DNA of 64,000 bases from Riptortus pedestris (Eukaryota > Arthropoda > Insecta > Hemiptera > Alydidae): positions 2,661,001 through 2,725,000 of the forward strand of contig CM032229.1 in NCBI GenBank assembly GCA_019009955.1. Reading direction: 5' to 3'. The position numbers and the translations under genes were made by a program. Under the pieces are notes generated by a model. It had not been told where the DNA came from, did no database searches, and was given only the letters and a program-made list of their open reading frames with translations. Of this stretch, positions 32,321 to 43,883 are shown piece after piece; the first letter of the stretch is position 1; each line of letters starts with the position of its first letter.

Positions 32321-33291
32321 AAGGAGGATATGGAAGTAACTGGTGAGTGTATATATCCTTCTTTGCTGGTAGTATTTGTGCCGCCAAGGAGGATATGGAA
32401 GCAACTGGTGAGTGAATATATCCTTCTTTGCTGGTGGTATTTGTGCCGCCAAGGAGGATATGGAAGCAACTGGTGAGTGTATATATCCTTCTTTGCTGGT
32501 GGTATTTGTGCCGCCAAGGAGGATATGGAAGCAACTGGTGAGTGTATATATCCTTCTTTGCTGGTGGTATTTGTGCCGCCAAGGAGGATATGGAAGCAAC
32601 TGGTGAGTGTATATATCCTTCTTTGCTGGTGGTATTTGTGCCGCCAAGGAGGATATGGAAGCAACTGGTGAGTGTATATATCCTTCTTTGCTGGTGGTAT
32701 TTGTGCCGCCAAGGAGGATATGGAAGCAACTGGTGAGTGTATATATCCTTCTTTGCTGGTGGTATTTGTGCCGCCAAGGAGGATATGGAAGCAACTGGTG
32801 AGTGTATATATCCTTCTTTGCTGGTGGTATTTGTGCCGCCAAGGAGGATATGGAAGCAACTGGTGAGTGTATATATCCTTCTTTGCTGGTGGTATTTGTG
32901 CCGCCAAGGAGGATATGGAAGCAACTGGTGAGTGTATATATCCTTCTTTGCTGGTGGTATTTGTGCCGCCAAGGAGGATATGGAAGCAACTGGTGAGTGT
33001 ATATATCCTTCTTTGCTGGTGGTATTTGTGCCGCCAAGGAGGATATGGAAGCAACTGGTGAGTGTATATATCCTTCTTTGCTGGTGGTATTTGTGCCGCC
33101 AAGGAGGATATGGAAGCAACTGGTGAGTGTATATATCCTTCTTTGCTGGTGGTATTTGTGCCGCCAAGGAGGATATGGAAGCAACTGGTGAGTGTATATA
33201 TCCTTCTTTGCTGGTGGTATTTGTGCCGCCAAGGAGGATATGGAAGTAACTGGTGAGTGTATATATCCTTCTTTGCTGGTGGTATTTGTGC
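32321..33291. repeat. 65-bp tandem array, 15 units
   Basis: Fifteen units start AAGGAGGATATGGAAG at exact 65-bp steps from 32321 to 33231. The interior units are essentially identical. The first and last share the variant GAAGTAAC, and the second has GAATATATCC. Each unit contains CTGGTGAGTG, which looks like a splice donor. On the minus strand all three frames are open throughout, because a 65-bp unit cycles through all phases and the unit has no minus-strand stop in any phase. I regard the resulting 311-342-codon frames as by-products unless transcripts show otherwise. Confidence 0.95.
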
Positions 33292-33579
33292 AGTGTATAA
33301 TGCATATCTTTGGTCAAGTATTTATTAAAATATTGATTATACAGGACTGACGTTGAACAGGTTTATTGAAACATTTAGATCGAAGAACATATTTTTAACA
33401 TAATAACAGCACCAATATTAAGGAATAAATGGCTTCAATTTAAACTCACTGCTGTCATCCGTAGAAAGGTTTAAGATAGCACTTTTGTGACAATATTCAT
33501 TCTCTAATATACACATTGTTCAGTCGTCTTTTTAAATTGAATTTCCCGCGCTCGCTGAGTTCACAAACCCGCCACACAT

Positions 33580-33759
33580 ATGCAGATCATCAAGGCTGTG
33601 GCCTACAGCGGAAACTACGTTGCAGCTCAAGATACAGTTCAGTTGGGATTCGCCCGTTACAGAGTTACAGTCAGTCTTTCATCTCCCGCAACTCTACCAT
33701 CATATACGGATCCCCGCAACCAGCTAGAAGACAGATCTTATAGGGAACACAGAAAATAA
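33580..33759 (+). CDS. small unidentified open frame in a GC-richer island
   Basis: 59 codons from ATG at 33580: MQIIKAVAYSGNYVAAQDTV and on to stop at 33757. The first half uses many C- or G-ending codons (ATC, AAG, GTG, GCC, TAC, AGC), unlike the AT-rich flanks. I do not recognise it. Overlapping frames on both strands are also open, so it may be a compositional remnant of an unknown element. Confidence 0.15.
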   Translation: MQIIKAVAYSGNYVAAQDTVQLGFARYRVTVSLSSPATLPSYTDPRNQLEDRSYREHRK

Positions 33760-34239
33760 CAACGGAAGAAGACTCCACTTCAAGGAAAGTATATGTTTCC
33801 CGCAGGTACCTACTTCTAATAATGCTAGCATTATCTACGCAAATTATTAAATGAGTACTCACACAATATAGGACCAATCGATCAATTTTATATAGTTAAG
33901 TTTCCGAAATTATTTTATAAAGTTGTTTCCTTCTGTTTCTTGTTCAACCTCTTTATCTATAAAGTGTATTATATGTTACTTTATCAATTCAATATACTTG
34001 ATTCTTTGGAGAACTCAAATAGTGACTTGTGTTATTTCCCCTCATCTTTCCATAAAAATAGTAAATATTTCAGTCTAATGCTCTCTTATTCTTACCGTAA
34101 AAAAGCTTCCCTCCATTACACGCATAAAACACATCACAATGTATATGACAATATGCCGCATCTACTATTGTCATTAGGGTAGATGGATCTATATTTCTTG
34201 GAACAAACAAGTTTCAGTTAAAAAAACAAAATTTTTATG

Positions 34240-34407
34240 CCTCCTTCATCGTCTCTAAAGAGTTCTCTTAAGTTCGGTTTAAGGTTCAAAGCTTTTCTTC
34301 GAGATCGTACTTTTTACAATTAAGGAGAAGATGTGAGAAGGTAAGATGGGCGTTACAACAATCGCAGGTTGCTGGGAATATGCCTTTCGATAAATAACTA
34401 TGTGTTA

Positions 34408-34460
<53 letters not shown>

Positions 34461-34590
34461 AATTCGGAAACGGGCAAGAACAACCTCCTCTTTTAAGATT
34501 TTTCTACTTGCAGTATTCTAACACTGAGTAATTTCTTTGATTGGTCGTAGTTTATTGTCATGTTTTTTTTCGACCAGTCTGATTTCCACC
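34240..34590 (-). pseudogene. LINE-I carboxy-terminal fossil with (AC)n expansion
   Basis: Minus-strand pieces in order: DNKLRPIKEIT, a stop, SRKILKEEVVLARFRIGHT, a dinucleotide expansion read as HTHT..., then LTHSYLSKGIFPATCDCCNA and HLLLNCKKYD. This is the end of a LINE ORF2: the R.RIGHT.LTH motif and the CxxC...H....C knuckle. The microsatellite at 34411-34458 lies precisely at the GHT-LTH codons. Confidence 0.8.
34411..34458. repeat. (GT)24 microsatellite
   Basis: Pure GT dinucleotide repeat on the plus strand, equal to AC on the LINE coding strand. Confidence 0.95.
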
Positions 34591-35049
34591 TTTGAAATAT
34601 GAGCTTTTGAAACTCCTAATAAAATTTCAAATTCTATTTAAATTCGATGGGAATACATTTTTGTTTTACTTTTCTGGATATTCATAGAACAATAGCTTCT
34701 GAACTGAACTTGTTGTCTGCCTGTCTTCTCGCCTGTCGGTTACTCAACCACTGAAAATTGGCTCAAAGGATTCCGATGAACTTTCGTATTGTGAAGTACT
34801 GAGAAACAAAAACGTCTAAGTCAAAATAGCTACTTTGTCTTTAATGAAGGTTTCGTGCTTACAGTGAACCCTCATGAGTAACTTCATCGACCTTTTAAAC
34901 TAAACAAGTCTATGTTATTGTAATCTTTTTATTTTATGTGCATTTCCTTTTAGAAAAATACACCACTTTGTTTGTCCAGTCTTTCATTTGCAAGTCTAGC
35001 CAAGAACATAGGCAGTATAAGAATTCGATTTCAACAAGTAGAGAGAGAT

Positions 35050-36450
35050 TTTATTAGCTGATTTTCCTTACGGGAAATCAGCTATTGAGGTCGTACTCAT
35101 GACGCAAATTTCGAAAAATTTCATCAAATGCCCAACACAGGGAATGACCATAAAGTCCGTCACGCAGGGGCTGCGTAAAATAAGCAGATTTCCCACGTGG
35201 TTTTGCAATAGAGAAATCTGCCTAATAACAACTGTAGTAGTAAGAAACCTCTAAACCTAAAACATTATTTAGGTCGTAATAACCCAGTAGTTTCTAGCCC
35301 CAAAAAACAGTTAACCTAACCTCTAAACCTATTCACGAGGGACGAATAGTTATGGAAACGGCCGCCAGAGCTCTCGGCGGAAAGTCCGAACATAGCCTAC
35401 TGGCGACCACACGCAGAATACAAATGCAAATATCTCGGTTAATATTCAAGATACAGAAAAAATGTATAGAACAATATTTATAGTAAATTTAATTTGCAAT
35501 AAGATTTATTCTATACAATTTTTCGATCCGACATAATAACAGAGATATTTTGAATTTTTAAAAATCCCCCCACTGGACCGATTTCAGCTATTAACGAACT
35601 TGATCTTCCTTTTTACATAATACGATTAAATTCCGAGTTTGGTAACGATCAAACAAAAAGTGCGACCGCTAGAGCGTTAACAGACAAATATATATATATA
35701 TATAATTTTGAACGGACCTCATTTTCGTCATCTCCTGGGTAGGATCGATGGACATTTGAAGAAATTTTTCGAAACTCGCATCATGAGTACGACCTCAATA
35801 GCTGATTTCCCTTAAGGGAAAAAAAAATTACTAAAATATATCAGAATATAACATATTAATTTTATTGAAAACTATTTACTATATCTAGTATAGTACTGTA
35901 ATAATGTATAATGAATCAGAATAATTTTTATCTCAGTCAATCAAATTTTAGTGAGAACTTTTGTCGGGGGGGGGGAGGGGGGAGCACCATGACATATTTG
36001 CATTTATCTTGTGTAATAAAGGTTTCTTGAAAACAACATCTGGTATTTAAGCTTCGAATAATGTGGTTCATTACATAACAGAGTGTTGTTATTAATATAT
36101 AGATTATTCTTATACATTATAAATTGTAGTACTCGATAATAGTACTAGTAGTATTAGTAAATAGTTTGCAATAAAGTTAAAATGTTATATTCAGATATAT
36201 ATTAGTAATTGTTTTTCTTTTCGCTGGAGAGTATGTCTGTCTATCTGTTCAGCTCTGAGTGGTTGGCAGACTTCTTTGTTTACAATTCAGAAGCCGTTTC
36301 CGTTGGGAGCTTATTAAAATTAATTGAAAGATTTCTCATTACAGTATTTACCACGGTGGTGTTTAGTTTTACCAGTATGCAGATTTCTCTATTGTAAAAC
36401 TTCACGTGGGAAATCTGCTTAGTTTGAGCAGCACCTGCGTGACGGACTTT
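35050..36450. mobile_element. composite Rep-A cluster with opposed heads
   Basis: Four pieces: an inverted tail at 35050-35140 (AAATCAGCTATTGAGG); a short complete plus copy at 35156-35820 (head TCCGTCACGCAGGGGCTGCG to tail TTTCCCTTAAGGGAA); a plus core piece at 35826-36080; and an inverted head at about 36150-36449 (CACCTGCGTGACGGA). The two heads face outward at each end, so the cluster has long terminal inverted similarity of about 45 bases. A G-run interrupts it at 35967. Confidence 0.6.
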
Positions 36451-36459
36451 TTTTTTTAT

Positions 36460-37250
36460 TAAAGTCAAAAACATACATTTGTCAATATTGGAATATCGAA
36501 AACATATAAATTGAGTTTGTATTATATTTTGAGGCTGAAAACGGTGTTCAAATTAACAAATTTCCAAATTCCAATATTTGATCATCAAATAAAATGTTTT
36601 CCTGCCCCACGTCAATTAATTAATGAATTTGTGATATGTTTTATGTATTTATTAACTTCCATTTTATGGTAATTATCTACGACTGACAGGAGTGAGGGTG
36701 TTTTTTTGAAGCCATTTATTCCTTAATATTGGTGATATTATTGATAAGGTGTAAAAAACAAATTGCGTTTAAAATACATTTTACTCAACCTTTACTTAAG
36801 TACTCAATCTTTAATGAAAGTTGCAACTTTCGACTGGCAGTTGCCAAATATAATTGATTTCTGTGCCACAAATATTACAGAATTTAAATTTTCGTTTCAT
36901 CAGTGAAATGAATATTTTTAATTTGCGATAATTAATACTTCATTGCCATTGACAGGAATAAGGGTTTATTTGGATATCAAGACATCTTTGTCAACGCCAC
37001 TGTTGATATTGGCTTATCAAAGAAACGCATAAAAAATATAAAAGCATTTTATTTTACAATGATTCCTTTCAACTTTCGGTCACGACATTCATTTATCTGG
37101 TCTGAACTGAATTCTTCACATATTTGTATTTTAATTATTCTATTTTGAACAAATAAGCGAGCACAGATTCACCAAGAGTCCAATTGGCATTTCTTACTTA
37201 TCGCACAAAACAAGATAATCACTTTACACGAAGAATGTTTTCAACACTTA
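36460..37250. other. unassigned; weak inverted copy of 33.4 kb
   Basis: TGAAGCCATTTATTCCTTAA near 36702 is the reverse complement of a segment near 33415, with related flanks. Otherwise nothing is recognised. Confidence 0.4.
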
Positions 37251-37650
37251 ATGAAATTGAAGAAATTTAAACTTATGGAGATAGGCCTGAAACTTATGAA
37301 GATAGACCTGAAACGTAAGGAGATAGACCTAAACCGTAAGGAGATAGACCTGAATCTTAAGGAGATAGAACTAAAACGTAAGGAGATAAACCTGAAACTA
37401 ATGAAGATAGACCTGAGACGTAAGGAGATAGACCTGAATCTTAAGGAGATAGAACTAAAACGTAAGGAGATAAACCTGAAACTTAAAGAGATAGACCTGA
37501 AACTTAAAGAGATAGACCTGAAACTTTGGATATAGGTCTGAAACTTTGGAGATAGGCCTGAAACTTATGAAGATAGACCTGAAACGTAAGGAGATAGACC
37601 TAACACCTAAGGAGATCTGCCTGACACTTAAGGAGATAGACTTGGAACTG
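37251..37650 (+). repeat. 21-bp satellite encoding heptads
   Basis: About 19 units of GAAACTTAAGGAGATAGACCT with point variation. Because 21 bp equals seven codons, an open frame at 37251-37535 (94 codons) reads as repeated IDLKRKE / INLKLKE heptads with I and L at regular spacing, like a coiled coil. No promoter, splice site or continuation supports it as a gene. Confidence 0.9.
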
Positions 37651-37879
37651 TTAGTGCCCTGTTTTTAAGCTTATTTAAAAGTACCTGAATATTGTCCTTG
37701 TTGTCACGCTATGAAATCGTTTCCGCTCCAATAAATATGATAAAAATATTCCATCAGTCATTTTGGGTCGGTGTTGAGAAGATATGTTATCGCACAATAT
37801 GTTTTAACTTCTGGTTTGGGGATATTCGGCGGGAAAAATTTACTGAATAAAGTGTTTATGCTATGTGATCAAGACCGAA

Positions 37880-38590
37880 TTAGAAAAGAATAGAATGGCG
37901 TAGCCCTAAAGCTAAAGCCCGTCTTTGATCAGTTTAAACTAGCAATGCACATATAATAAATGCTGTGGAAGTAGAGAAAGGTTTGGTAATAAAGAATTAT
38001 AAATGTCTAAATCGGAATCACTATGCGTACAAAGGGAAAGATTTTTGTTAGGAAGGAAGCATCGTTGCTGAAGGCAATGATTGTCGAGTTGAAGTTGATA
38101 GAATAATATTAGTATTACTCATTAGCATCCACTTTTTGCCACTATGACTAATTAGCACGGGTTATCTACAGGGTACCACCCTTTTCGAAGCCCCCCCCCC
38201 GTATTTTATTTTATGAGTTCGTCACTAAATAAATTCCATTAGTCCAAGGGGGAAGGAAACACGCCACTCTTGGTTTACCATGTGAGATTAAGGCGGACGC
38301 TTAAGTGGCATTTTTACTAACAAGCTTATAAGTACGGACACCAATATTTTCCATGTTATCCTCTTGAAATGTTCTGCTTTAAGGAAAAGTTGGTCTATTC
38401 CAAAAAGATAGACTGGAATCAGTGGATTTGGCACAGAATTACTAGGACTAGGTAGATTCAAAAAGGATTCCACCGTGGAGTTCTAATTGAGGTAAATGAA
38501 AATAAATATATTATGGATAAAATGAGGGCGAAACTTCTTGCAAGGCATATCTTCAACTCCATTTCAACTTGAACGTAAAGTATTTGTGTA
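37880..38590 (+). pseudogene. LINE-F fossil, piece 3, with SINE-D inside
   Basis: Matches LINE-F from upstream of the FC..GSI block (38040, GSIVAEGNDCRVEVDRI) to the WIRRMTRT-like block (38410-38560, with frame changes). A SINE-D copy (38122-38305) is inserted between them. Many stops. Confidence 0.6.
38122..38305 (-). mobile_element. SINE-D copy
   Basis: Reverse orientation. It has GGGTTATCTACAGGGTACCA and the head reading TGTGAGATTAAGGCGGACGC. The B box is degraded. Inserted in a LINE-F fossil. Confidence 0.7.
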
Positions 38591-39379
38591 TTTTGATATA
38601 GGCCAAGAAATTTTGTGAATACATGAAACATGTCATGGATTTCCGTGAGCTTAATAATAAAAAGAGAGTAACCCAGAAAGAAACCACTGATTTCACATAT
38701 ACTTTAGATCTTGATGTCAATACAGTATCTTCTTGGAATTTTGAAAATAGAGCCTACACTATTTTTCTAATTTAAACTTTGATTTTATCACTACCAAATG
38801 AATTTTAGTTAAAAATAAAACGAACCAGAACAATTTTGCAATTAAAAAAATGCAATTATTATTTTTATTTTATTTTTTATTTTTTAAATTAATGGTACTT
38901 AAGGTTATGATCCTTTTCTAGCAATGAGAGAAAATCCTTTATCGAGTGTTTGGGAAATTGAATGCCTTAACACTGACAGATAACGGAGCTCCTCCAATCA
39001 AAATAATGATTATACCAAATTTAATTATAAAATAAAGCACTGATAGAAATGTTTAACCAATCCAGTTAAGCAGTGTTTATTTGTTGCTTTCTAATATATA
39101 TTCCGTTTCTTTAACTGTTATATCCATGGATTCTCCCCTTTCTCTATAAATATTTCCCATTGCGAATGACACTTATTACACGGGTTATAAATTGTAGATA
39201 TAGTTTTAGTATTGATGACATTATCTGATTCATTAAAGGCTAGATAAATGGGTAGTTTGGAGAAAATAGGTTTAACTGCTGGAGCAATCTCTTTCAAGGA
39301 ACCGTGTTGCTCTTCTACGTGACGAAGCGGGTCGAAGACACGATCCGTTGGGACCGATAGGACTAGCGAGGAAAGAATA
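38591..39379. other. AT-rich, nothing recognised
   Basis: No repeat family or coding frame stands out. A minus-strand frame entering from the promoter is antisense and not convincing. Confidence 0.5.
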
Positions 39380-39636
39380 TTTGTAAAATGGCTGTCTGTG
39401 TGGGAAAGATATTTTTGATAGGGGCCCTCGGGAAGTGGGGATGAAGGGAGGGATGCGATTGGCCGGCTGACGACCAATGGGAGCCGAGGATCGGAGGGAG
39501 GGGCGGGGCTGACTCTTGCAGCTCTGGCAGTAGTGTGCGGAGCTCCGCCGTGATAGTGCCTACATCTGCTCCAAGCTAGGGCTGACACATCACGTGGAGG
39601 ATAGCCCCAACACTCTCGGCCACTGGCCACCACAAC
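39380..39636 (+). promoter_or_regulatory. GC-rich TATA-less promoter and 5' UTR
   Basis: A sharp GC-rich island in AT-rich DNA. It has opposed CCAAT boxes (ATTGG at 39458-39462 and CCAAT at 39474-39478), a GC box GGGCGGGGC at 39501-39509, and CpG-rich sequence up to an ATG at 39637. This layout is typical of a constitutively expressed gene read on the plus strand. The transcription start is not determined. Confidence 0.6.
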
Positions 39637-39647
39637 ATGTTCACCCG
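39637..39647 (+). CDS. candidate first coding exon (MFTR...)
   Basis: ATG in good context (CCACAACATG) followed by TTC ACC CG and a strong donor GTATGT at 39648. Only three codons and two bases are coded before the intron. I searched downstream by eye for a phase-matching second exon and did not find one, so the gene identity is unknown and the intron may run past the window. Confidence 0.4.
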
Positions 39648-39659
39648 GTATGTACTCAG

Positions 39660-40970
39660 CATATTATCAATACACCCTTATCTTATCACCTATCACACAT
39701 AAAAGCTTTGGCAAAACCATCGTGAATTGCAAATGTGACTACTAGAAGATATCGTAGTACATCGGGATAGGAACGTAGGCAAAAGTAACAATCTCTTATT
39801 CTTTTTACATCCTTCTACGAAGCAATGGAATACTATAATCCCCAAAAAATAGGTTTTTAGATTTCATAGGAATTATCCGGTTTCCCGGAACCCATTTTTG
39901 CTATCTGTCTGACAACATATCTACATGCGTGTAACTCAAAAACGACTCGCTTTAAAATGTTGCAATTTGACATAAAAGTCTGTTGTTAGGACTAGTATTG
40001 TACTTCATCTTTTGATCGAAACCCGCCGAGAGGAATGGGAATTGAAAATAAAACATTGCAAACCCCTGCACATATTAGATTGGAAAACATTTGTTAGGAA
40101 TCATTTATGTTAATAATGAAAAGATATATAAATTATGTTCTATGAAATTTTTTGATGCGATGACTTTCGAATGAAGTAATTTGTTATGACTTTTTGGTTA
40201 AATGGAGTCCCAAAAAGCCCCCCTCCCCTGTGGTTATCAGATTTTTTTTCTTAAACCGGAAAAGCGTAGTGCTAAGCTGCGTGGACATGGACACAACTTG
40301 ACACGCTTTTCAAAAATTAGTACAATCGCGGTACCGCTAAAATAAACATGGGCAAACAAATTTGTTTGTATACTTTAACTCTCACACTATAAGACTATTT
40401 TTTTTTTTTTGCAGAATATAGCCCCTTGGGCATTATGAATGCAGTTAAAATAAAGTTTTTATATGAACATTAGTCTGCACTTTTCAAATTCCTAATATCT
40501 TACAGACTTGCAATAATTTAATGTATACGTGAAACCCTCCTTTTTAACGGTTTATTAATGATTAGTGACTTTAATGTATACCTATATTTAAATTATTATT
40601 TTTAGACTGAAGGAGATTTAGAATTGTAAAAAAAAAAATGAAAAATTTCTTATAAAAACATTATTTAAACAAACTAATACTGATAATGCCCGTGGGAAAC
40701 CCATGCTGTAGAAAAATAAACTGATTTTGATAGACCGAAATACCATTTATTCCACGCATCATGTAGAAATTTTGTCTCGGATGGAAAAGCGTAAAATAGT
40801 TTTGAATTTTTTCAAATATTTTTTTTATACGTAGGTTTTTAAAGGTATTAGCAGGACTTACTCACCGGCAAAGCTTTCAAATTTTTTCTCCCAGAAATGG
40901 AAAGTAGCAAAAAATTACGAGACTAAATATGCTGTGTATTCAAATCGGTAATTTAGAGAAAGCATATTTA
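39660..40970. other. presumed first intron, left part
   Basis: AT-rich. One polypyrimidine-AG at 40395-40414 (T-run then GCAG) would give an immediate stop if joined to the MFTR exon. Nothing else is recognised. Confidence 0.4.
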
Positions 40971-40976
40971 ATATCC

Positions 40977-41062
40977 TTATTCCCTATTGCTAGAAAAGAG
41001 TGGTAACCTGTAGATAAAACCACCAGATTAGCAATAATAGCATAAAGTTGACGTACATAAGG
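40977..41062 (+). mobile_element. SINE-D 3' fragment
   Basis: Contains GCTAGAAAAGAGTGGTAACC TGTAGATAAA and AGCATAAAGTTGACGT, which match the 3' half of SINE-D. The tRNA-like head is missing. Confidence 0.6.
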
Positions 41063-41069
41063 AAACACA

Positions 41070-43040
41070 TTTTACATCAGAATATTTACTTACAACAAGA
41101 GAGTCACTCTAATTTTCTCGAAAACAAAAATTGTATGTGTGTCAGAATTTATAAACTTGAAAAGCCGTTACATGCAATATTCGGAATACGAAATCCCAAG
41201 AATCAAAACGTCATATATACTTAGAAAGGACGAATAATAGTAATAAAAGGATGGGTTCATAAAAATAAAAGCACAAGCCGACCGGAAGACGTTAAAATTA
41301 AATATGTTTATTTCTATTAAACGTTATCATTACAAATAGGGTACGTCAACTAGTTTTTTTTTTCTTTTTTGTAATATTATGTCCATTTATATCTTTACAA
41401 ATTATTAAATTAAATTTACACTTACATAATACATTTGTTAGTAAATAAGGTCAAACCATAGAATACATACTATAACATTAGGAAAGAACAAAAAGAATGC
41501 CGACAATATTTCGGACTATTTTCACATTCTCTTTGCCATGCACGTTTCTTTTTGATAAGTATATTAAGCCCGTGATTCTCATGGCGAGTTGAATCATAAA
41601 AAGGCAAGATAAATTAAATGTAAAAACATAAAATAAATTAACCGAAAATTCAAAGCAATGTTTCTGTGATTTTGTTAGAACAATTTCCCTGAACAGTGCC
41701 AGTAATTCACCACGTCAATAGATATGAATTTTCGCGTCTTTCTTACAACATAAAAAAAAAAGAATAGTTTTTTGGGGAAATTATTCATCATGGAAGTGAT
41801 ATTTATTCCGGGAATCGTTATCAGTAGTCTATTGACATCTATTGACTGTTGCTCAATGCTCCTTACACCTTTTTACGCAATCATATTATTATTTATTAAA
41901 AAAAAAAAAATAATACCAAACTATTCAAAATATATATAATGTATTTAAAAAACAAAATAACACACAAAAACTGTATTTATTTATTTCACTTTTGAAGTGC
42001 CGATATGGGTTTCAGAAATAAATCCTTCATCTCAATATAACATTAGACATACAAGGCCTATTTAGAGCAGATTTATCTAGCCATTAACTGACAGAAAAAC
42101 GGTCAAGACATTTGCATTCTAGATCCGAGACCACCAAACTACTTTGTGCCAAAGACAACTTGCCATGTTTTTCGATTTGGGGTTGACACCTGCTTAGCTA
42201 ATATTGCATTTTTTTTAAAACTCATCAACTTCAAATGTGTTTAAACTGATGTCTAACTGTGATGTAGGTGGAAAAAACAAATTCATTTTTATATATTTAT
42301 TGAGGAAACAGAAATTAAAACAAACACCAAAATAAAATTATGTACTTATGTATTACTTAAAATCAATATGTAGAAATAAATGCTTTTCAGTGGGAGGGAT
42401 GAACCACGCGGAAACATTTTACCACTAGTAGTATGTAGACAGCGAGAAAATTGCAAAAAGAAGTTTGTTTACGTGTTGTTATCAGGGATGTGAATTATTG
42501 AATTTCAAAAATTTAAATTTCCCATCTAAAAAAATTAATAATTATCTAATTCATACTCAAAACTATAATTAAATATTCAAAATTAAAATCGCGACCAACA
42601 CAAAAGAGATCGAGACCGCTAATTCTTTTTTTTTTTGCTTACATGGTCCCCAGGGGTCGAAACAGACCACTTTGGGAATCAAAATTCTAAATAGAGAAAT
42701 TAAATGAAATGTATTTATTTATATTAAATGTTAAGATAACATAATATAATATCAAATATCTTTGTTTTCTTTAAATAATTTTGTAACATTAATTTCTTTA
42801 CATATTATTGAATAACATTTATACATATATACTAAATAAGAAAACTAGCTCTAATTCTATGAATACATTATACTAAATCCACCAATTTGTAGAAATAATC
42901 TTGAAGTTAATTTTTGAAAAATTGTCAACAACTCGGGTGTTATACAAACTCAGCACGTTGTCTAGAATATCAGGTTGTTCTCCAATTAATATCAGTCTGT
43001 GTGAAAACTTTCCTGTCAACAATATTGCGCCACGTGGAAC
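41070..43040. other. unassigned AT-rich sequence
   Basis: Two kilobases without a recognised gene or repeat. Confidence 0.5.
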
Positions 43041-43042
43041 TA

Positions 43043-43047
<5 letters not shown>

Positions 43048-43084
<37 letters not shown>
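43048..43084. repeat. (TA)n microsatellite
   Basis: Pure TA array not next to any recognised Helitron end. Confidence 0.9.
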
Positions 43085-43086
<2 letters not shown>

Positions 43087-43389
43087 CGAAAAGTTTGAAG
43101 TTCATCAAATCAGTAACATATCCATTGTTAAAAGTTAATTAGTCCGAATTCATTAACTAACAAGGAAATGTGGGCTAAGAATAGGAAAATAATTAATTAT
43201 TCCGTCCCTAACAGTGAAACGGAAATTATGAACAGAATATATGTCTTGAGACACTCTCCCCGATTCGTAGGATTATAGTTTTTATATTCTCGTTGTGTGC
43301 ATAGGATAGGTCCGGTCCACATGTCTATCAAACAGCCGATATGTTGCCACTGTTCAAAATGCTCAAATAGCAACCTAGTTTCATGTACG

Positions 43390-43533
43390 TCATTCTAAAA
43401 TTGATCGAGTATATTTGGGAATTTCATCCAATTCCTTTATGTTAAATACGGATCGCATCTTACCACGCGAGAATGTGGTCCCCTTTGATTGTAGGAATTC
43501 GTAGGTTTTTTCGCCATACTCCTCATAGATGAA
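43390..43533 (-). pseudogene. unidentified coding remnant
   Basis: A stop-free 47-codon stretch ends at a TGA at 43390-43392. It reads YEEYGEKTYEFLQSKGTTFS then RGKMRSVFNIKELDEIPKYT. Composition and codon pattern look protein-coding, but I do not recognise it. About 100 bases downstream on the plus axis, at 43631-43646, the minus strand reads RDFNAH, a motif repeated elsewhere in 43-48 kb. Confidence 0.35.
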
Positions 43534-43791
43534 CTAAAACTTCCGAATATTAAAGATGATAACAGCATATGAAACTAAGAATAACTTTTCGTCCATTTTG
43601 CATTATAATCCAAATCCCTTTATGTATATGCGCGTTAAAGTCTCTCAATGATGCATCTCCAGAACCGGGTTATACATGCCACCATTCCTTCTCCATCTGA
43701 TCATATACTTAGCACATTATAATTATCCATAATTAGGGTCACATATAATGCACGTAATCTCCAAATCTCTGAGGGCGATATAAATTTGAAA

Positions 43792-43795
<4 letters not shown>

Positions 43796-43868
<73 letters not shown>

Positions 43869-43883
43869 CACACACACACACAC
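43796..43883. repeat. (TA)n then (CA)n compound microsatellite
   Basis: TA array to 43864, then a CA run to about 43883, followed by a further short TA tract. Confidence 0.95.

Noticed and set aside
32412..33256. Eleven repeated 64-codon plus-strand frames
   Set aside because: They are produced by the 65-bp periodicity, each ending at the same in-unit stop.
32321..33291. CRISPR array
   Set aside because: The units are contiguous 65-bp tandem repeats with no unique spacers, in an animal genome.
32161..33317. Three long minus-strand frames (311-342 codons) across the 65-bp array as genes
   Set aside because: They are the same DNA read in three phases of a tandem repeat; they have no promoter, splice context or known domain.
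39118..39633. 171-codon minus-strand frame as a gene
   Set aside because: It is antisense to the GC-rich promoter; its Arg, Pro and Ala-rich start reflects base composition.
40395..40440. Second exon of the MFTR gene after the T-run and GCAG
   Set aside because: Joining it in the required phase gives a stop at the second codon.
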